Part shown: positions 10,002 to 20,280 of the stretch, one piece after another | Position numbering within the stretch: the first letter of the stretch is position 1 | How the letters are laid out: the number at the start of each line of letters is the position of its first letter | Source of the DNA: Paramecium octaurelia | Taxonomy: Eukaryota > Ciliophora > Oligohymenophorea > Peniculida > Parameciidae | Reading direction: 5' to 3' | NCBI GenBank assembly: GCA_905182995.1 | Contig: CAJJDP010000023.1 | Location: 1 to 29,110, forward strand | DNA length: 29,110 nt | Notes under the pieces: generated by a model | Told to the model about the DNA's origin: nothing | The model's input: only the letters and a program-made list of their open reading frames with translations | Databases searched by the model: none | Translations under genes and position numbers: made by a program

Positions 10002-10362
10002 TTAAAAATGGAAATACCAATAACTATAAGAGTTTATCACTGTTTTCATTATTTTTAAAACAACCTTTTCTATAAATAATAAATTCTATAAAAATAAAAA
10101 ATAATTGATTAAAATTGATGATGAAGAATTATAAACTTAGTAAAAGGTTTTGAATTTTTTTATTTTTATAATAATCTTAAAGGTATAGTAATATGCAAAC
10201 AATCAAGAAGACTTACAAGATAAATGTATTTGTAAATTTTTGCCGCAAATTCTATATTTAGAACTTTAATTGAAATACATTTATTAATTACATATTAATC
10301 AAATTCTCAATGTAGAAATCTACAAGTTTAGATTATTATATATTAAACCTTTATTGCCTCAT
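8619..10362 (-). pseudogene. membrane-protein gene with retained IES and lesions, copy B
   Basis: The minus-strand frame opens at ATG 10362 (alternative ATG 10293) and encodes two hydrophobic segments (TFILQVFLIVCILLYLQ and FIINFNQLFFIFIEFII) within the first 100 residues or so. It then reads LQLLVFPFLNFFVIADS and CPTFIAYILIIFSKDLDDP, a 26-bp intron (9826-9851), AELPSFFIFLTALV, the insertion at 9632-9780, and IQYNIIIIDLTNPQESLF. The middle and C-terminal parts are as in copy A, ending at TGA 8619-8621. I do not recognise the family. The ATG at 10362 lies only 20 bp from the divergent start at 10383, so the start at 10293 may be the real one. Besides the IES, two TGA codons and two one-base shifts break the frame, so this is a pseudogene or the sequence has errors. 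Confidence 0.5.
9632..9780. mobile_element. retained internal eliminated sequence (IES), 149 bp
   Basis: Comparison with copy A shows a precise insertion between the T and the following coding sequence: copy A has GCGT-TA-ACTAG, copy B has GCGT-TA-TTGTTC...GGACAA-TA-ACTAG. One TA is lost on removal, as in Paramecium IES excision. The two ends are inverted repeats of one another, TATTGTTC at the left and, read inward from the right, TATTGTCC. Both fit the IES end pattern TA-Y-A/T-G-Y, with the diagnostic G at position five. The element sits inside an exon of the minus-strand gene and is non-coding. It would normally be cut out by the PiggyMac domesticated transposase during macronuclear development. 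Confidence 0.9.
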
Positions 10363-10382
10363 CAGAAATTATTTTTGTGTTC

Positions 10383-13300
10383 ATGTCTAACTACCTTATA
10401 AGAATCTGCATTATTTTAATTAATTGTATATGTAAGGATACCTTATTCTAATTTAGTAACTTGGAGTTGTAATCAAGGAGAAGTTAATATTAATGGTTAT
10501 TGTTTAACTTGTCCACTAAATTGCATAAGTTGTTCAATTGTTTATCTTTGTGATAATTGTAAGCCAGAATATTACGTCATCTCTTCTACGAAGTAATGTG
10601 GTAGCTGTTCAACTGGGTGCCAAATTTGTAGTGGTAATAGTGGATCTTCCTGCTCCAGTTGCTTACCTCAATATTATAAAAGCACATCTGGTTGTGACTT
10701 ATGCCCTGCTTATTGTGCTACTTGTACATCTAGTACTGTATGCTAAACATGTGTGGATCACTATATACTTATTGGAAATACTTGCTCAGTTTGTGATTCT
10801 TCTTGCAAGAATTGTTAAACGACTACATCTAGCTGCACATCATGTGATCCTGGCAAATATCTTTCTGGTTCTTCGTGTCTTCCTTGCTCATATCCATGTT
10901 CTGAGTGTATCAATAACTCTAATTCTTGCTCTGCTTGCATTGAAAGCAATAAAACAGCAGTCAATCATCAATGTGTGTGTGATGAAGGATATTATATTGA
11001 TGGATCAAATCAATGTTAATTATGCACAACACCATGCTCAAAGTGTGAATATAATACCAATAATTGTACAGATTGCGTCTCGACTTTTACATTAAGTGCT
11101 AGTACACAATATCAATGTATTTGCTCTCCTGGCTATTTTTATGTTGATTCTCAAATATGTGAGAAATGTGTAAGTTCATGTTTAACTTGTGAATTGAATA
11201 GGAATCACTGCTTAACTTGTGTTGATACTAATTCAGCTGTCAATAGTATATTTAAATGTGTTTGCAATCCAGGTTGGATTTTAGATTTTGATGGTATTAC
11301 ATGCATATAATGTTAATAACCATGTGTAGAATGTGTAGGTACAATTAGTAAATGTATTACCTGCTAAGATTAATTACATTAAAAACTTGATACTTGTGAA
11401 TGCGAACCAGGGTGGATAAATGATATGAATTATTTTTGCATTCCTTGTTCATCACCATGTAAGACTTGCTAAAATTTTACATTCTAATGTCTAACATGTT
11501 TGGATGTTAACCATGAGCTAAACAACTTATCCTAATGTGTTTGTAAATCTTCCTATTATCCTGATACTCTAACCACATGTGCCAAATGTTCAGAGTCTTG
11601 CAAAGAATGTGACCAAAATGGTTGTATCAGCTGCATTGGTGTAGATCAAATCATAGATCCAAATAATAACTGTACTTGTAATCCTGGTTTTGTTTTAGTA
11701 AGTACCTAATGCATTCTACAGCTCACTAGATATTTTTTAAGGTTATGCTTTGTCTTTTCAAAAGATATAATTTTATTCAATTTTAAAATTGTACATTTAA
11801 AAAGTTAATCATCCAGCCAAAATTAATAAACATCTACTATCCAAATCAGTTAGGCTAATTATAATTTTTGTTTCGACTTATTTAAGAATATATTTCATAA
11901 TCGAGATGTTGCTCAGGAGTAGAATTTGTTTAATTTACTGACCATTACATCATTTAAACATAATTTATTATTTTTCTAAGATAGAAATGACAACCAAATT
12001 ATTTGAATAAATTGTTTCATTCTTAAAATATTTTTGCTTGTATTTGTATATTTACGCTTTATGGATTTAACTTCTTGGCATGAATAACCAAATCTCTTTT
12101 TAGATGATTATTAGAGATAGATTTTTTTAGAATGAAGTCAAATTAGTATAAATATTCAATGAATTGTGTTATTTGTTTTCAAGTTCACCTTAATAAATTA
12201 GATTAATTTATCTTTATGTGGTGATGAAAAAGTATCTTAACTTGAGGAATGTGATGATGGAAACATGATTCCATATGACGGATGTCACGAATGCAAATTT
12301 TCATGCTAAGAATAATGTATTGATTGCATTTACGGGATATGTTTTGGTTGTATTGATACAGGTTGGATACTTAATTAAATTAATATTTGTACTCCTTAAT
12401 GTGGAGATGGCATTGTTGTTGAAGAATATGAATAATGTGACGATGGCAATGACATCCCTTTTGATGGTTGTTATTACTGTTAATTTGAATGCCCATAAGG
12501 TTGTATTTAATGCTAATCAAACTAATGCCAAAAATGTCATCATTTATATGTATTAGACATTAAAACAGGTAATTGTTTAAAATCAAGCAACGATAATGAT
12601 GACTAATAAATAGAATTTTCAATTCTCTAGCCTGAGTAAATGGTAAATTTCAGATGTGGTGAAAATCATGTACTTATTAATAATATGTGCTTTGATAAAT
12701 GCGGCAATGGATTAAGAGACAATCAATATGAAGAATGCGATGATGGAAATTTATATGGAGGGGATGGTTGTTCTTCTTTTTGTCAGATAGAGAGTTCATA
12801 TGAATGTATAGATTAGGTATACTCTTTAAGTTTATGTACATATATTAAAGCTCCTGAAATTAATTTGAACATTCTTACTAATAATGGAGATTCTCTTCAA
12901 GTTGTAGAGTTGACTTTTACTTCATAAGTCTTATTGGAAGAAGCTGCAAATTTTGAAGATATCATAGCATTTACTATTAAGCCTTAAACTCAATACTAGT
13001 TAACAATCATCAGCATTTCAAATATAACAATATAATTAAACAATCCTAAATATTAAATTTAAATTGAATTCATTGAACCAGTGTAACATCCTATGTTAGA
13101 AGTTGTAATGCAGAAAAATACTATTTATAACTCATTTAAATTAGGATTAAAAGAAAATGAAAAATAAATTAATCTTGGTGCACCCTTTGTGCTTCCAGAA
13201 ACCACTAAGTAGTAGCTAAATAGTATAGTTTAACTTAATGATGCAATGATGTATTCAATGGCTGGGGTGTCAAGTTTAGCTTTAGGAACAGGAAATTCAA

Positions 13301-14448
13301 TTGTATTTTTTAATTTACTAGATCTATTACAATCATTTTCATATTTAAGGTTTATGCAATCATAATTTCCACCACATTTAAGAGATTTTTTGAATACTTA
13401 TACTAAGGTTTCATTGCAACCAATCTTAAATTATTTGAAAGTAGATTAGTTATTGGAAGATTTAAATGGAAAAAGTAAATCAGATTAAGTAAAGAATAAT
13501 TTATAACCAGACTATGAAATCATTTTAATTTAGCCTTATTTGTTAAATGCAAAAAGTTGCTATTTTTCCATTCTTGCCTCTATTTTAACCTATTTATTTT
13601 ATTGTGCTTTAATTTCAAAAACTTTAGGAAATTTTATTTTCTAATGGTTTGAAAAATATCAATACAATAATAAAGTCGTTAAACTTACCCATTTATTTTA
13701 AAAATGTATTCAGAAAAAGTTTTATAAATAAAAAATAGAATATTTTTCTTTAGGAATTTTTCAAGTTTATTAGGCTATTCTGCATTAGTTAACCTTTAGT
13801 GTATTGCTATAATTTCCTAATTACACATTTGATTCTCCATTTACAATTCTGAACAGTGTCAATGCTATTTTAGGATTAGGGTTTATTTTAATTGCGAATA
13901 TTCATTTACTTTCAATTACTACAATTAAAATAAAAAATTAAAGAAAATGGAGGTATTTCTATTCTGAATCTAAAACTTAGTTTTGGGCATGTTAATTTAA
14001 GTCTTTTTAAATTTACAAAATCCTATTTTTCATCTTCATTATAACAGAATTAATCAATTATCCAGAAGCATAATCAATCCTACTTTCTATGAAATCATTG
14101 TTTTTTTTGATTTATTTAATTAAATTCAAGCCCTTAAAATCCTTTTTTGAGCTTACTAAATTAGTTTGTAAAGAATTTATATTTATGATAATTTCAGGGA
14201 CTTTTTTATTTTATAGCTTTGAATTCAGTTAAGAAACTTTTATTCTCATTGGTTGGATTCATATTAGTCTGTTTTGTACAATTATGGCTTCTAATTTATT
14301 TGTAGACATATTGTAATAAATCAGGAAAAAGTATGAGGCTAGTTTATTAAAAAAACAAAAAGATAGAGATGAGTTGTAGTCTAAATTGAAATTGAATAAT
14401 GTACAAGGATTTTCATTAAATGGGTATGATTAATAAATATAAAAATGA
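10383..14448 (+). CDS. cysteine-rich GFR/CDDGN-repeat multi-TM surface protein, 1180 aa
   Basis: ATG 10383 begins a signal peptide (MSNYLIRICIILINCILTW). A 25-bp intron at 10432-10456 joins it to a frame that, after removing the probable 498-bp IES (11717-12214), stays open to TGA 14446-14448, giving 1,181 codons. Order: about ten furin/GFR-type repeats with CxxC pairs (CPLNCISC, CSTGCQICSG, CPAYCATC) to about residue 435. Next come three Myxo-type disulfide repeats with the signature EECDDGN...DGC (residues about 440-635) and a cysteine-poor beta-type domain. Last are about seven membrane segments from residue 885 (first YFSILASILTYLFYCALI, last FILIGWIHISLFCTIMA) and a charged tail with KKQKDRDELQ. 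The architecture suggests a plasma-membrane or ciliary protein with a large extracellular part. No catalytic motif was seen. Confidence 0.85.
11717..12214. mobile_element. probable retained IES, 498 bp, inside the cysteine-rich gene
   Basis: The cysteine-repeat frame stops being cysteine-rich at 11716 and meets three in-frame TGAs (12004, about 12133 and about 12160). It then becomes perfectly repeat-like again from 12215. Cutting from TA 11717-11718 to TA 12215-12216 joins VLVSTQCI directly to LCGDEKVSQLEECDDGN in frame. Ends: TACAGCTC at the left, an almost perfect match to the IES consensus TAYAGYNR, and TAAAGATA read inward at the right, which keeps the G at position five but is weaker. 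Length 498 is a multiple of three, so the frame is kept either way. No copy lacking it is in the window, so this rests on reading frame, TA boundaries and end consensus. Confidence 0.65.
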
Positions 14449-14588
14449 TATATCTATATATAATTACAATTAAGTAAAGTTCAATTAAAATTCAATTAAT
14501 CCCACCTTAGGTTCAATTATTTTTGAAGTAGATTTATTAAAGGATCTAGTAGCCATTGCAAAACAACCTGATTTACTATCCCTAAGCT
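14449..14588. other. short convergent intergenic spacer
   Basis: 140 bp between the stops of two convergent genes; AT-rich, no terminator-like structure identified. Confidence 0.5.
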
Positions 14589-15125
14589 TCAATATACATC
14601 GCCTATTGAGAATGCATTAAATATCGAATCTTACATGCATTTGCTGTAAAAAGTAATGGAGGTTGTGCTTTTTCGGATTTGTAAACCGGTACAATAATCT
14701 GAATTAATTATATGAACTTTTTGTAATAAATCACTTACCTTAGCATAATAAGATGCATTTAATAACTTTAGTGAAGCCTCTTTAGCTTGGTTTTTTGTGC
14801 TAATAGTGAAGGATTCTTTCAAAAGCAAATCAGCTTTTGATTTAGGAACACGAGGAAATATTACCCAAACACTTCTTCTATAGTAAGAGCGTAATAAAAC
14901 ATTTTAATTAAAAAACTCCACATCTATATATTATTATAAATTTCTAACTTAGATCTCTTATATCTAGTTACTTGGTATTGGTTACTACCTTCTGATTATT
15001 TAACTATCTATTTTATAGTCTCACCTATCTCTTTAATTCAGGAATTTCTTAGCCTTAATGTAATTACTTATTAATATTGATAATTAAATATTGTGTGGCC
15101 TATCATATTCATCCATTAACGACAT
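14589..15125 (-). CDS. unidentified 171-aa protein with one 21-bp intron
   Basis: ATG at 15125 starts MSLMDEYDRPHNIQLS. A 21-bp intron at 15004-15024 (GTGAGA...AGATAG) joins NQRD to SQIIRRQQPIPS. The frame then runs through LLRSYYRRSVWVIFPRVP, KADLLLKESFTISTKNQAK and LLQKVHIINSDYCTGLQI to TGA 14589-14591. After splicing the length is 172 codons exactly. Without the splice the first exon meets TGA just after the intron start, and the second half alone has no ATG with a good context, which supports the intron. The protein is basic, mostly helical-looking, with no membrane segment. I do not recognise it. It is convergent with the cysteine-rich gene and divergent from the WD40 gene at 15560. Confidence 0.75.
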
Positions 15126-15559
15126 TGATCGAATCAATCTGTCAAATAATCGAATAATTTGAATCTAGCAATTCAATACCGAATTTAGGAATTTTATAAG
15201 CAAAACAATGTTAAAATATTACAAAAGTCAGTTTTTATTCATTCTAATACATTATTGGATCTCTATTCAATTATAATAATTGATCGAAAGACCAAAATTC
15301 TTAAAGAAGCTAATTTGGTTAGTTAATTACTATCATACTTAAATTTCATTCTAGTTAATCTAGTTTAAATATTGTGAATTCAATCGATAGCGATTTCAAA
15401 TAAATTTGTAAGCTGATTCAGATATTTAAGTTGATTGATCTATTCTTATATTATCAAGTAACTTCCATTCTGGATAATTTTAAGCCAATATTATTATCAA
15501 GTTTTATTATTATCAAAATAATCCAAATATATTAAATATTAATTTAATAGAAATACAAA
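15126..15559. promoter_or_regulatory. 434-bp divergent upstream region
   Basis: The stretch separates two divergent starts and must hold both promoters. It is longer than usual for Paramecium. On the minus strand it also carries decayed, protein-like frames (INQLKYLNQLTNLFEIAID, LTRMKFKYDSNQLTKLASL) with TGA at two places, perhaps an old exon. No specific promoter motif can be named. Confidence 0.4.
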
Positions 15560-17053
15560 ATGCAGATGAGGTGTATTTCAGCTGACCATCGAAATTAATC
15601 AATAATAGGGGTTTGTATAGATATTACATGCCCAAATTTAAGACCCTATTGTACTTATTGTTTGCCTCTCCATGCCAAACATCTTCATATGTTAGCCCCT
15701 TTGGATGTGATAAATGAATGGGTATAGGAACGAATCCTTTAGGTTCATAATGTATAAAATAATATACAAGAGTTCAAAGGTTCCCTTGAAAGTCTTCTAA
15801 AATAGTTCTCAACTTATCATAACTTTACTATTGATTAAATTCCTAATTTAGGAATATCATAGTTTGATAATTTAGTAAGAGGTTTAGGTTCAGTAGAAGA
15901 ATGCGAAAAAATATTATTTAGACAACTTGATCAATCAATTCAATAAGTAAAATAGATTGTTATCCAAATTTAAAATAAATTCAAGAACAAAACAAATATA
16001 AACAAAATTGAAAATACATAAATTCTGCACAACAAAAACGATTAATTTATTTTAGAACAAACAAAAAATATTGACAAACTAAAACCAAATTTAAGCCCTA
16101 TCGCATATAAGCTCATGAATAAAAATTCTATTAAATAACTGGAAGTGTGTATTGCAGTGGCTGTTAATAAAGACTGCTCAATTGTAGCTGTTGGATGTCA
16201 AAAATTAATAAAATTATATGAATTCAAATAAGGAATGTTGGAATGGATACAACTCTTAAATCTACATCAAGAGGAAGTGAACACTTTATACTTCATGAAA
16301 AAATCCAATTAGCTTATATCTGGAGATCATAGTGGAGCTATTTTGATTTGGTCAAGTGACAATAATAATTAATGGATTTAATCATAAACACTTAAACAAC
16401 ACAATGGTCGTATAAATTGTTTAATTATGAATAATAATGAAGATACTATTATATCAAGTAGTAATGATTAGACAATTAAATTTTGGATGAAACAAAGTGA
16501 ATGGATCTGTTAATAAACAATAACAGATCATAAACATTTTGTTCTTTAATTAAGTTTAAATGAAAAATAAAATAAAGTTATTTCCTGTGGATGGGATCAA
16601 TTAATCTTAGTAATTGAGTATTCAGAATAGAATAAATAGTGGATGGTAATATAAACTATTCAAGTTGATTGCTAAGGATCTAGATTATGTTTTATCAATG
16701 ATAATCTTTTCGCATTTCAACCAAAGAAAAGCAATTTGATGTATATCTATGAGATGAACAATGGAAGTAAATAGTTCACTCAAACTAAAAAACTTACAGT
16801 AAATCAAGGCGATGATGATTATGTATTATTCCCATTATAATATATTAATTCAAAATAACTGCTTGTGAGTAAGCATCATAAGTATATCAATTTATTAAGA
16901 AAGACAGATAATGATGATGAATTTAAAGTTGAATAATCTATTCAATTTAATAGTTAAATGTTATTTGGTTAAATGAGTGATGATGGAGAGTATTTGATTA
17001 CTTGGGATAATGCATCGAAAGAAATATAAATTAGGAGATCTATACAACAATGA
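15560..17053 (+). CDS. WD40 protein with N-terminal Cys/His zinc-binding-like segment, 497 aa
   Basis: A single frame of 498 codons runs from ATG 15560 to TGA 17051-17053, full of TAA/TAG glutamines. The N-terminus has a compact Cys/His cluster (CPNLRPYCTYCLPLHAKHLH, preceded by C5, H10 and C19), resembling a B-box or similar zinc finger. A coiled-coil-prone, lysine- and glutamine-rich linker spans about residues 100-180. WD40 blades follow: EVNTLYFMKKSNQLISGDHS, GRINCLIMNNNEDTIISSS, DQTIKFW, NKVISCGWDQLILV, and the end YLITWDNASKEIQIRR. Zinc finger plus propeller suggests a scaffold, possibly in ubiquitin or trafficking work, but the sequence does not show which. A truncated relative is at 2745-3415 on the other strand. 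The gene looks intact. Confidence 0.88.
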
Positions 17054-17214
17054 AGATTATTACTATATCAATAGAATATTGCATTAATTATTAATATTTT
17101 AAATATAACGCTTTTCTTAATAGGGTTTGTGTAAAACTAAGTTGTAAGCTTTAGGTAGGCTTTTATTAATAATTTTCTACATTTTGATATCGAAATATCC
17201 AGGATAATAGAAAC

Positions 17215-17450
17215 CTTTAGATGTTCAAACTTGTTTTAAGTTTGTACTTCCAAGGATTCTAAATATATTGATCTTGCTTTAGTATTAGTGATTAGACTTT
17301 TAAAATATCTCTTATGAATTGATAAAGAATATGGAAATGGGTTTATAATCAGAATACTTATAGAATTCATTCGATATTATTTGCCATTCTATATTGCTAT
17401 TGACCAAATTAGTCAATATATCTGATCTTAGTTCCATCTTTTTTTCTTTT
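17215..17450 (+). pseudogene. WD40 relic
   Basis: Short plus-strand remnants read FQVCTSKDSKYI, then after a shift ISDQTFKIS, then RIWKWVYNQNTYRIHSI with TGA codons and shifts between. The spacing of the pieces and the W-K-W...NQN...H pattern fit one to two blades of the WD40 type found in this window. It lies just behind the intact WD40 gene, so it may be the rest of a tandem duplicate. Confidence 0.4.
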
Positions 17451-17559
17451 AGTTACCTTATAAGTTATTAAATCGTAATTTATGTTTGGATTTTTCTTAT
17501 TTAATAGTTAATATGACCCCCAATAATGCTTGAAAAATAGTAAAAGTTTCAAGGGTTGC

Positions 17560-20280
17560 ATTCCATTCAATCTTGGTTAAAAAGAAAGATGTATATTCAC
17601 TAAGAGTAAAAAGTAAATTACTTAAAGATAATTTTACCGACTAAAGTTGTAAGAATCTCTAATTTTCTCCATTTTAACAGAAGGAATTTTTAATGGATTA
17701 GAGTCTATAAATGGTTTCCTTCTCTTTCTTTTAAAGAACATTGGCATGAACAATATGGGCATCTTTATTCTTATCATAGGGTACCTCCTCAGCTATTAAA
17801 TTATGAAAGTTTTATAGAACTTGATTTTTCTCAGAGGAATGCTCCTAGATCTAGCATGAAGGGATATTCTGATCGTGGATCTATTATGATATCTCTTTAT
17901 AATTTCTGACTTAAACTCAATCTTAAATTAATTTTATGAATAGTCAATTGTGATTCGAACATGGAGTTCTTGTATCCTAAAAATTGATCGAATCTGGCCA
18001 AGATTATGTTCAATTGAATTCATCAATACAAAGTCAGCAAATTAGGGCCACTGAGCATTTCAGTCTCCTTGCTCTTTTCACAACTTACAAAATTTCCAAG
18101 GATGATTATAGGCATCCAAAAAACCAAAATCAAGTAAGTATTAAACTTTGATAATTCCAATGTAATTTAAATCTAGTTACAAAACTAAAGCAGTAAATAA
18201 TTGAAGATCCTCATTCACTTCATCAATCTGCTGCTTTATAATTCGATATCCAATTAACCCTTTCTTCAATTCAGAAATCTTTGTTAACAGTCTTTACTTT
18301 TAATATTGAATTGAATTCTATGTCTTAGATGAGTTAAATTGAAATCTATTCAAATTTCCTCTATGTTTTCTTCTTGGGATAGACATAGGTAGTCCTAAAG
18401 TTTTCTTTAGCGCTATCCTCCTCAGCTTCATCCAATTTGTATTTCTCTCATGGGCAGGTATACCAATAATGGGCTAATTTACTAAAGAAGAGGCTTCACA
18501 AATTTGGTCCACACTTGTGTTATGCGTCTTATTGGCAGAAAATTTCGTCAAAGATAATAGTTGTCTTGCCAAATATGTTACAATTCTGTTATCTTCTTTA
18601 AAGTGGCTCCTCAAATTTCCTCTCAAGTCCATTGTAACACTGCAGATATTAAACTTTTGACTTCCTTCATGGCAATCGTATCCCATCCTTTCTTCTAAAT
18701 TTTCATTCTTGGCATATATATTTTGAATTTTAACATTACTTTAAAATTGAATTCTTTGATAAGCTCAATAACAATTTTAGTGATTGTTATGTTACATTTC
18801 CATATGAGGATATTACAAGATCGTCTGCATGTGCTAGAATATTTGCAACAATTAACAAGTTCTTTAATTTCTCATTCGATTCTTTCCTCTGACAGTTCGT
18901 TCCAATATTATGATTCTCAATTAAGAGTAAAAACTTTCTGGTAGCAGAATAAAGTGATATCAAATAAAAAGGAGATAACAATTATCCTTGATGGAAACAA
19001 TGTTAAAAGTAAGCTTTTCTCTCTTTCTCTCCATCATAAATGTACATTTAATCCTACATCCTCCAGTGCAGTTGTTCATTCGCATTGAACATTCCTGAGT
19101 ATCTTAAATCTTTCTTAAATGCTCAAATATTAAATCTCTGTTAACCAACGGAATCATAAAAAAAGGAGATAATGTTAACGCAATTAAAGAATGCTTTATT
19201 GCAATCAAAGTTATACATCATTGGGGAATGGTACCTAAGCAATAATCATTTTCATTGGGACATTTTGATTATTTATCAAAATGATTAAATCACAGTTTTG
19301 TTATTATTATCCTAATCACAGTCTTCATTTTCTTAGAATTCATTCCACTTAACTTTTCAAGCAATAATACAATTTATCCTCAGAAATTTCTTTGAATCTA
19401 CTCTGATATTAACTTCTCTGTTTATGTGCAATTACTTTAAATCAAAAATTCTATCCAATCCTTTGGGTTTCCTTAAAAAATATTTTCCTTTAATAAATTA
19501 TTTTAAAGAGTAGAATGCGTTGATTATCTATTATTTAAATAATAATAATTTTTGATATTTGCTCTCACCGTTATTTATAATGGCTTATTCTCAAGTTTTT
19601 AGAATTGAATCTGATTTATTAAGAGATTTTTCTTAAGCATACAAGCTCTATTTGATTTTTAAGATTTAAATTGATATTATCCTTGCTTTTAAAGAAACAC
19701 CTATATATTTAGTAAAACATTCTCTTAAACTTCAATTTGTAGAAATGCAATTCACCTAAATTTAAAAAATTATGTTTCTCATCTTATTTTTCATTTATTG
19801 CAGAATGTAGGCACAACCTTATACCTTTTAAAATTTTGTTAGAAAAAAAGTTCTTCTATTGTATCAAATTCTTTTTACAATATTGTCATTTTTAATTCAA
19901 AGAGTATTTAATAAAATTTTTTCCTATAAATTCTCTGAGCACTTTTTTGTCTTAGATTTTTCCATATTTCTGCAAAATAAGGCAATTTAGAAATGTATCC
20001 TAAGGGAACCACTTATGTAAGCTTTAGATTATTTCAGTCCTATTTTCATCATTAATTATTCTAGTAATCCTTTTAGATTATTCTCAATATCTTCATCATT
20101 AAATTTATTTCCAATAATCTCATCGATTTCTTTTTTGAATGGATGGTGTGATATGTAATTTGATCATTTAATAAAAATAAAAAGATATTTCCCTTTTAAA
20201 TTGTTAAATAATTTATTTATTGCACTCTCTTTCAGTGATAGTAGTTTAGAAGAAATAATTGAAATTTGTTAATTTATAAT
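17560..20280 (-). mobile_element. decayed LINE (non-LTR retrotransposon), reverse transcriptase
   Basis: On the minus strand the frames carry reverse-transcriptase landmarks in the right order: FDCNKAFFNCVNII (19175-19215; RT motif DxxKAFDxV), HQGQLLSPFYLISLYSA (18940-18995; QGxxLSPxLF motif), AHADDLVISS (about 18807-18840; the x-A-D-D catalytic motif) and WMKLRRIALKKTLGLP (18387-18440; the thumb-region R-x-x-LKxxLGLP pattern of LINEs). Upstream, 19510-20280 reads as protein-like linker (KEIDEIIGNKFNDEDIENN). Downstream, 17560-17950 holds a further open stretch (DKNKDAHIVHANVLQKKEKE). Many TGA codons and frameshifts make it inactive. RT copies RNA by target-primed reverse transcription in live elements. 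No terminal repeats or poly-A tail were defined, so outer limits are approximate. Confidence 0.75.

Noticed and set aside
10005..10110. Plus-strand reading YDKDISDKSRALLRSRIS from 9935 onward
   Set aside because: Protein-like, but it is antisense to the open minus frame with membrane segments and links to nothing upstream without several shifts.
10538..11095. 185-aa standard-code frame, hydrophobic
   Set aside because: It is a shifted-frame shadow of the cysteine-rich gene; the true frame has regular CxxC repeats.
11717..12059. Alternative IES end at the TA of 12060-12061
   Set aside because: The right end has a fair consensus, but the frame is then restored only with an additional 38-bp intron; the 498-bp solution restores frame and repeat pattern in one step.
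12275..12556. 93-aa standard-code frame
   Set aside because: Shadow of the CDDGN repeats in another frame.
18723..18944. Plus-strand frame inside the LINE region
   Set aside because: The minus strand carries ordered RT motifs at the same place; the plus frame has no recognisable content.
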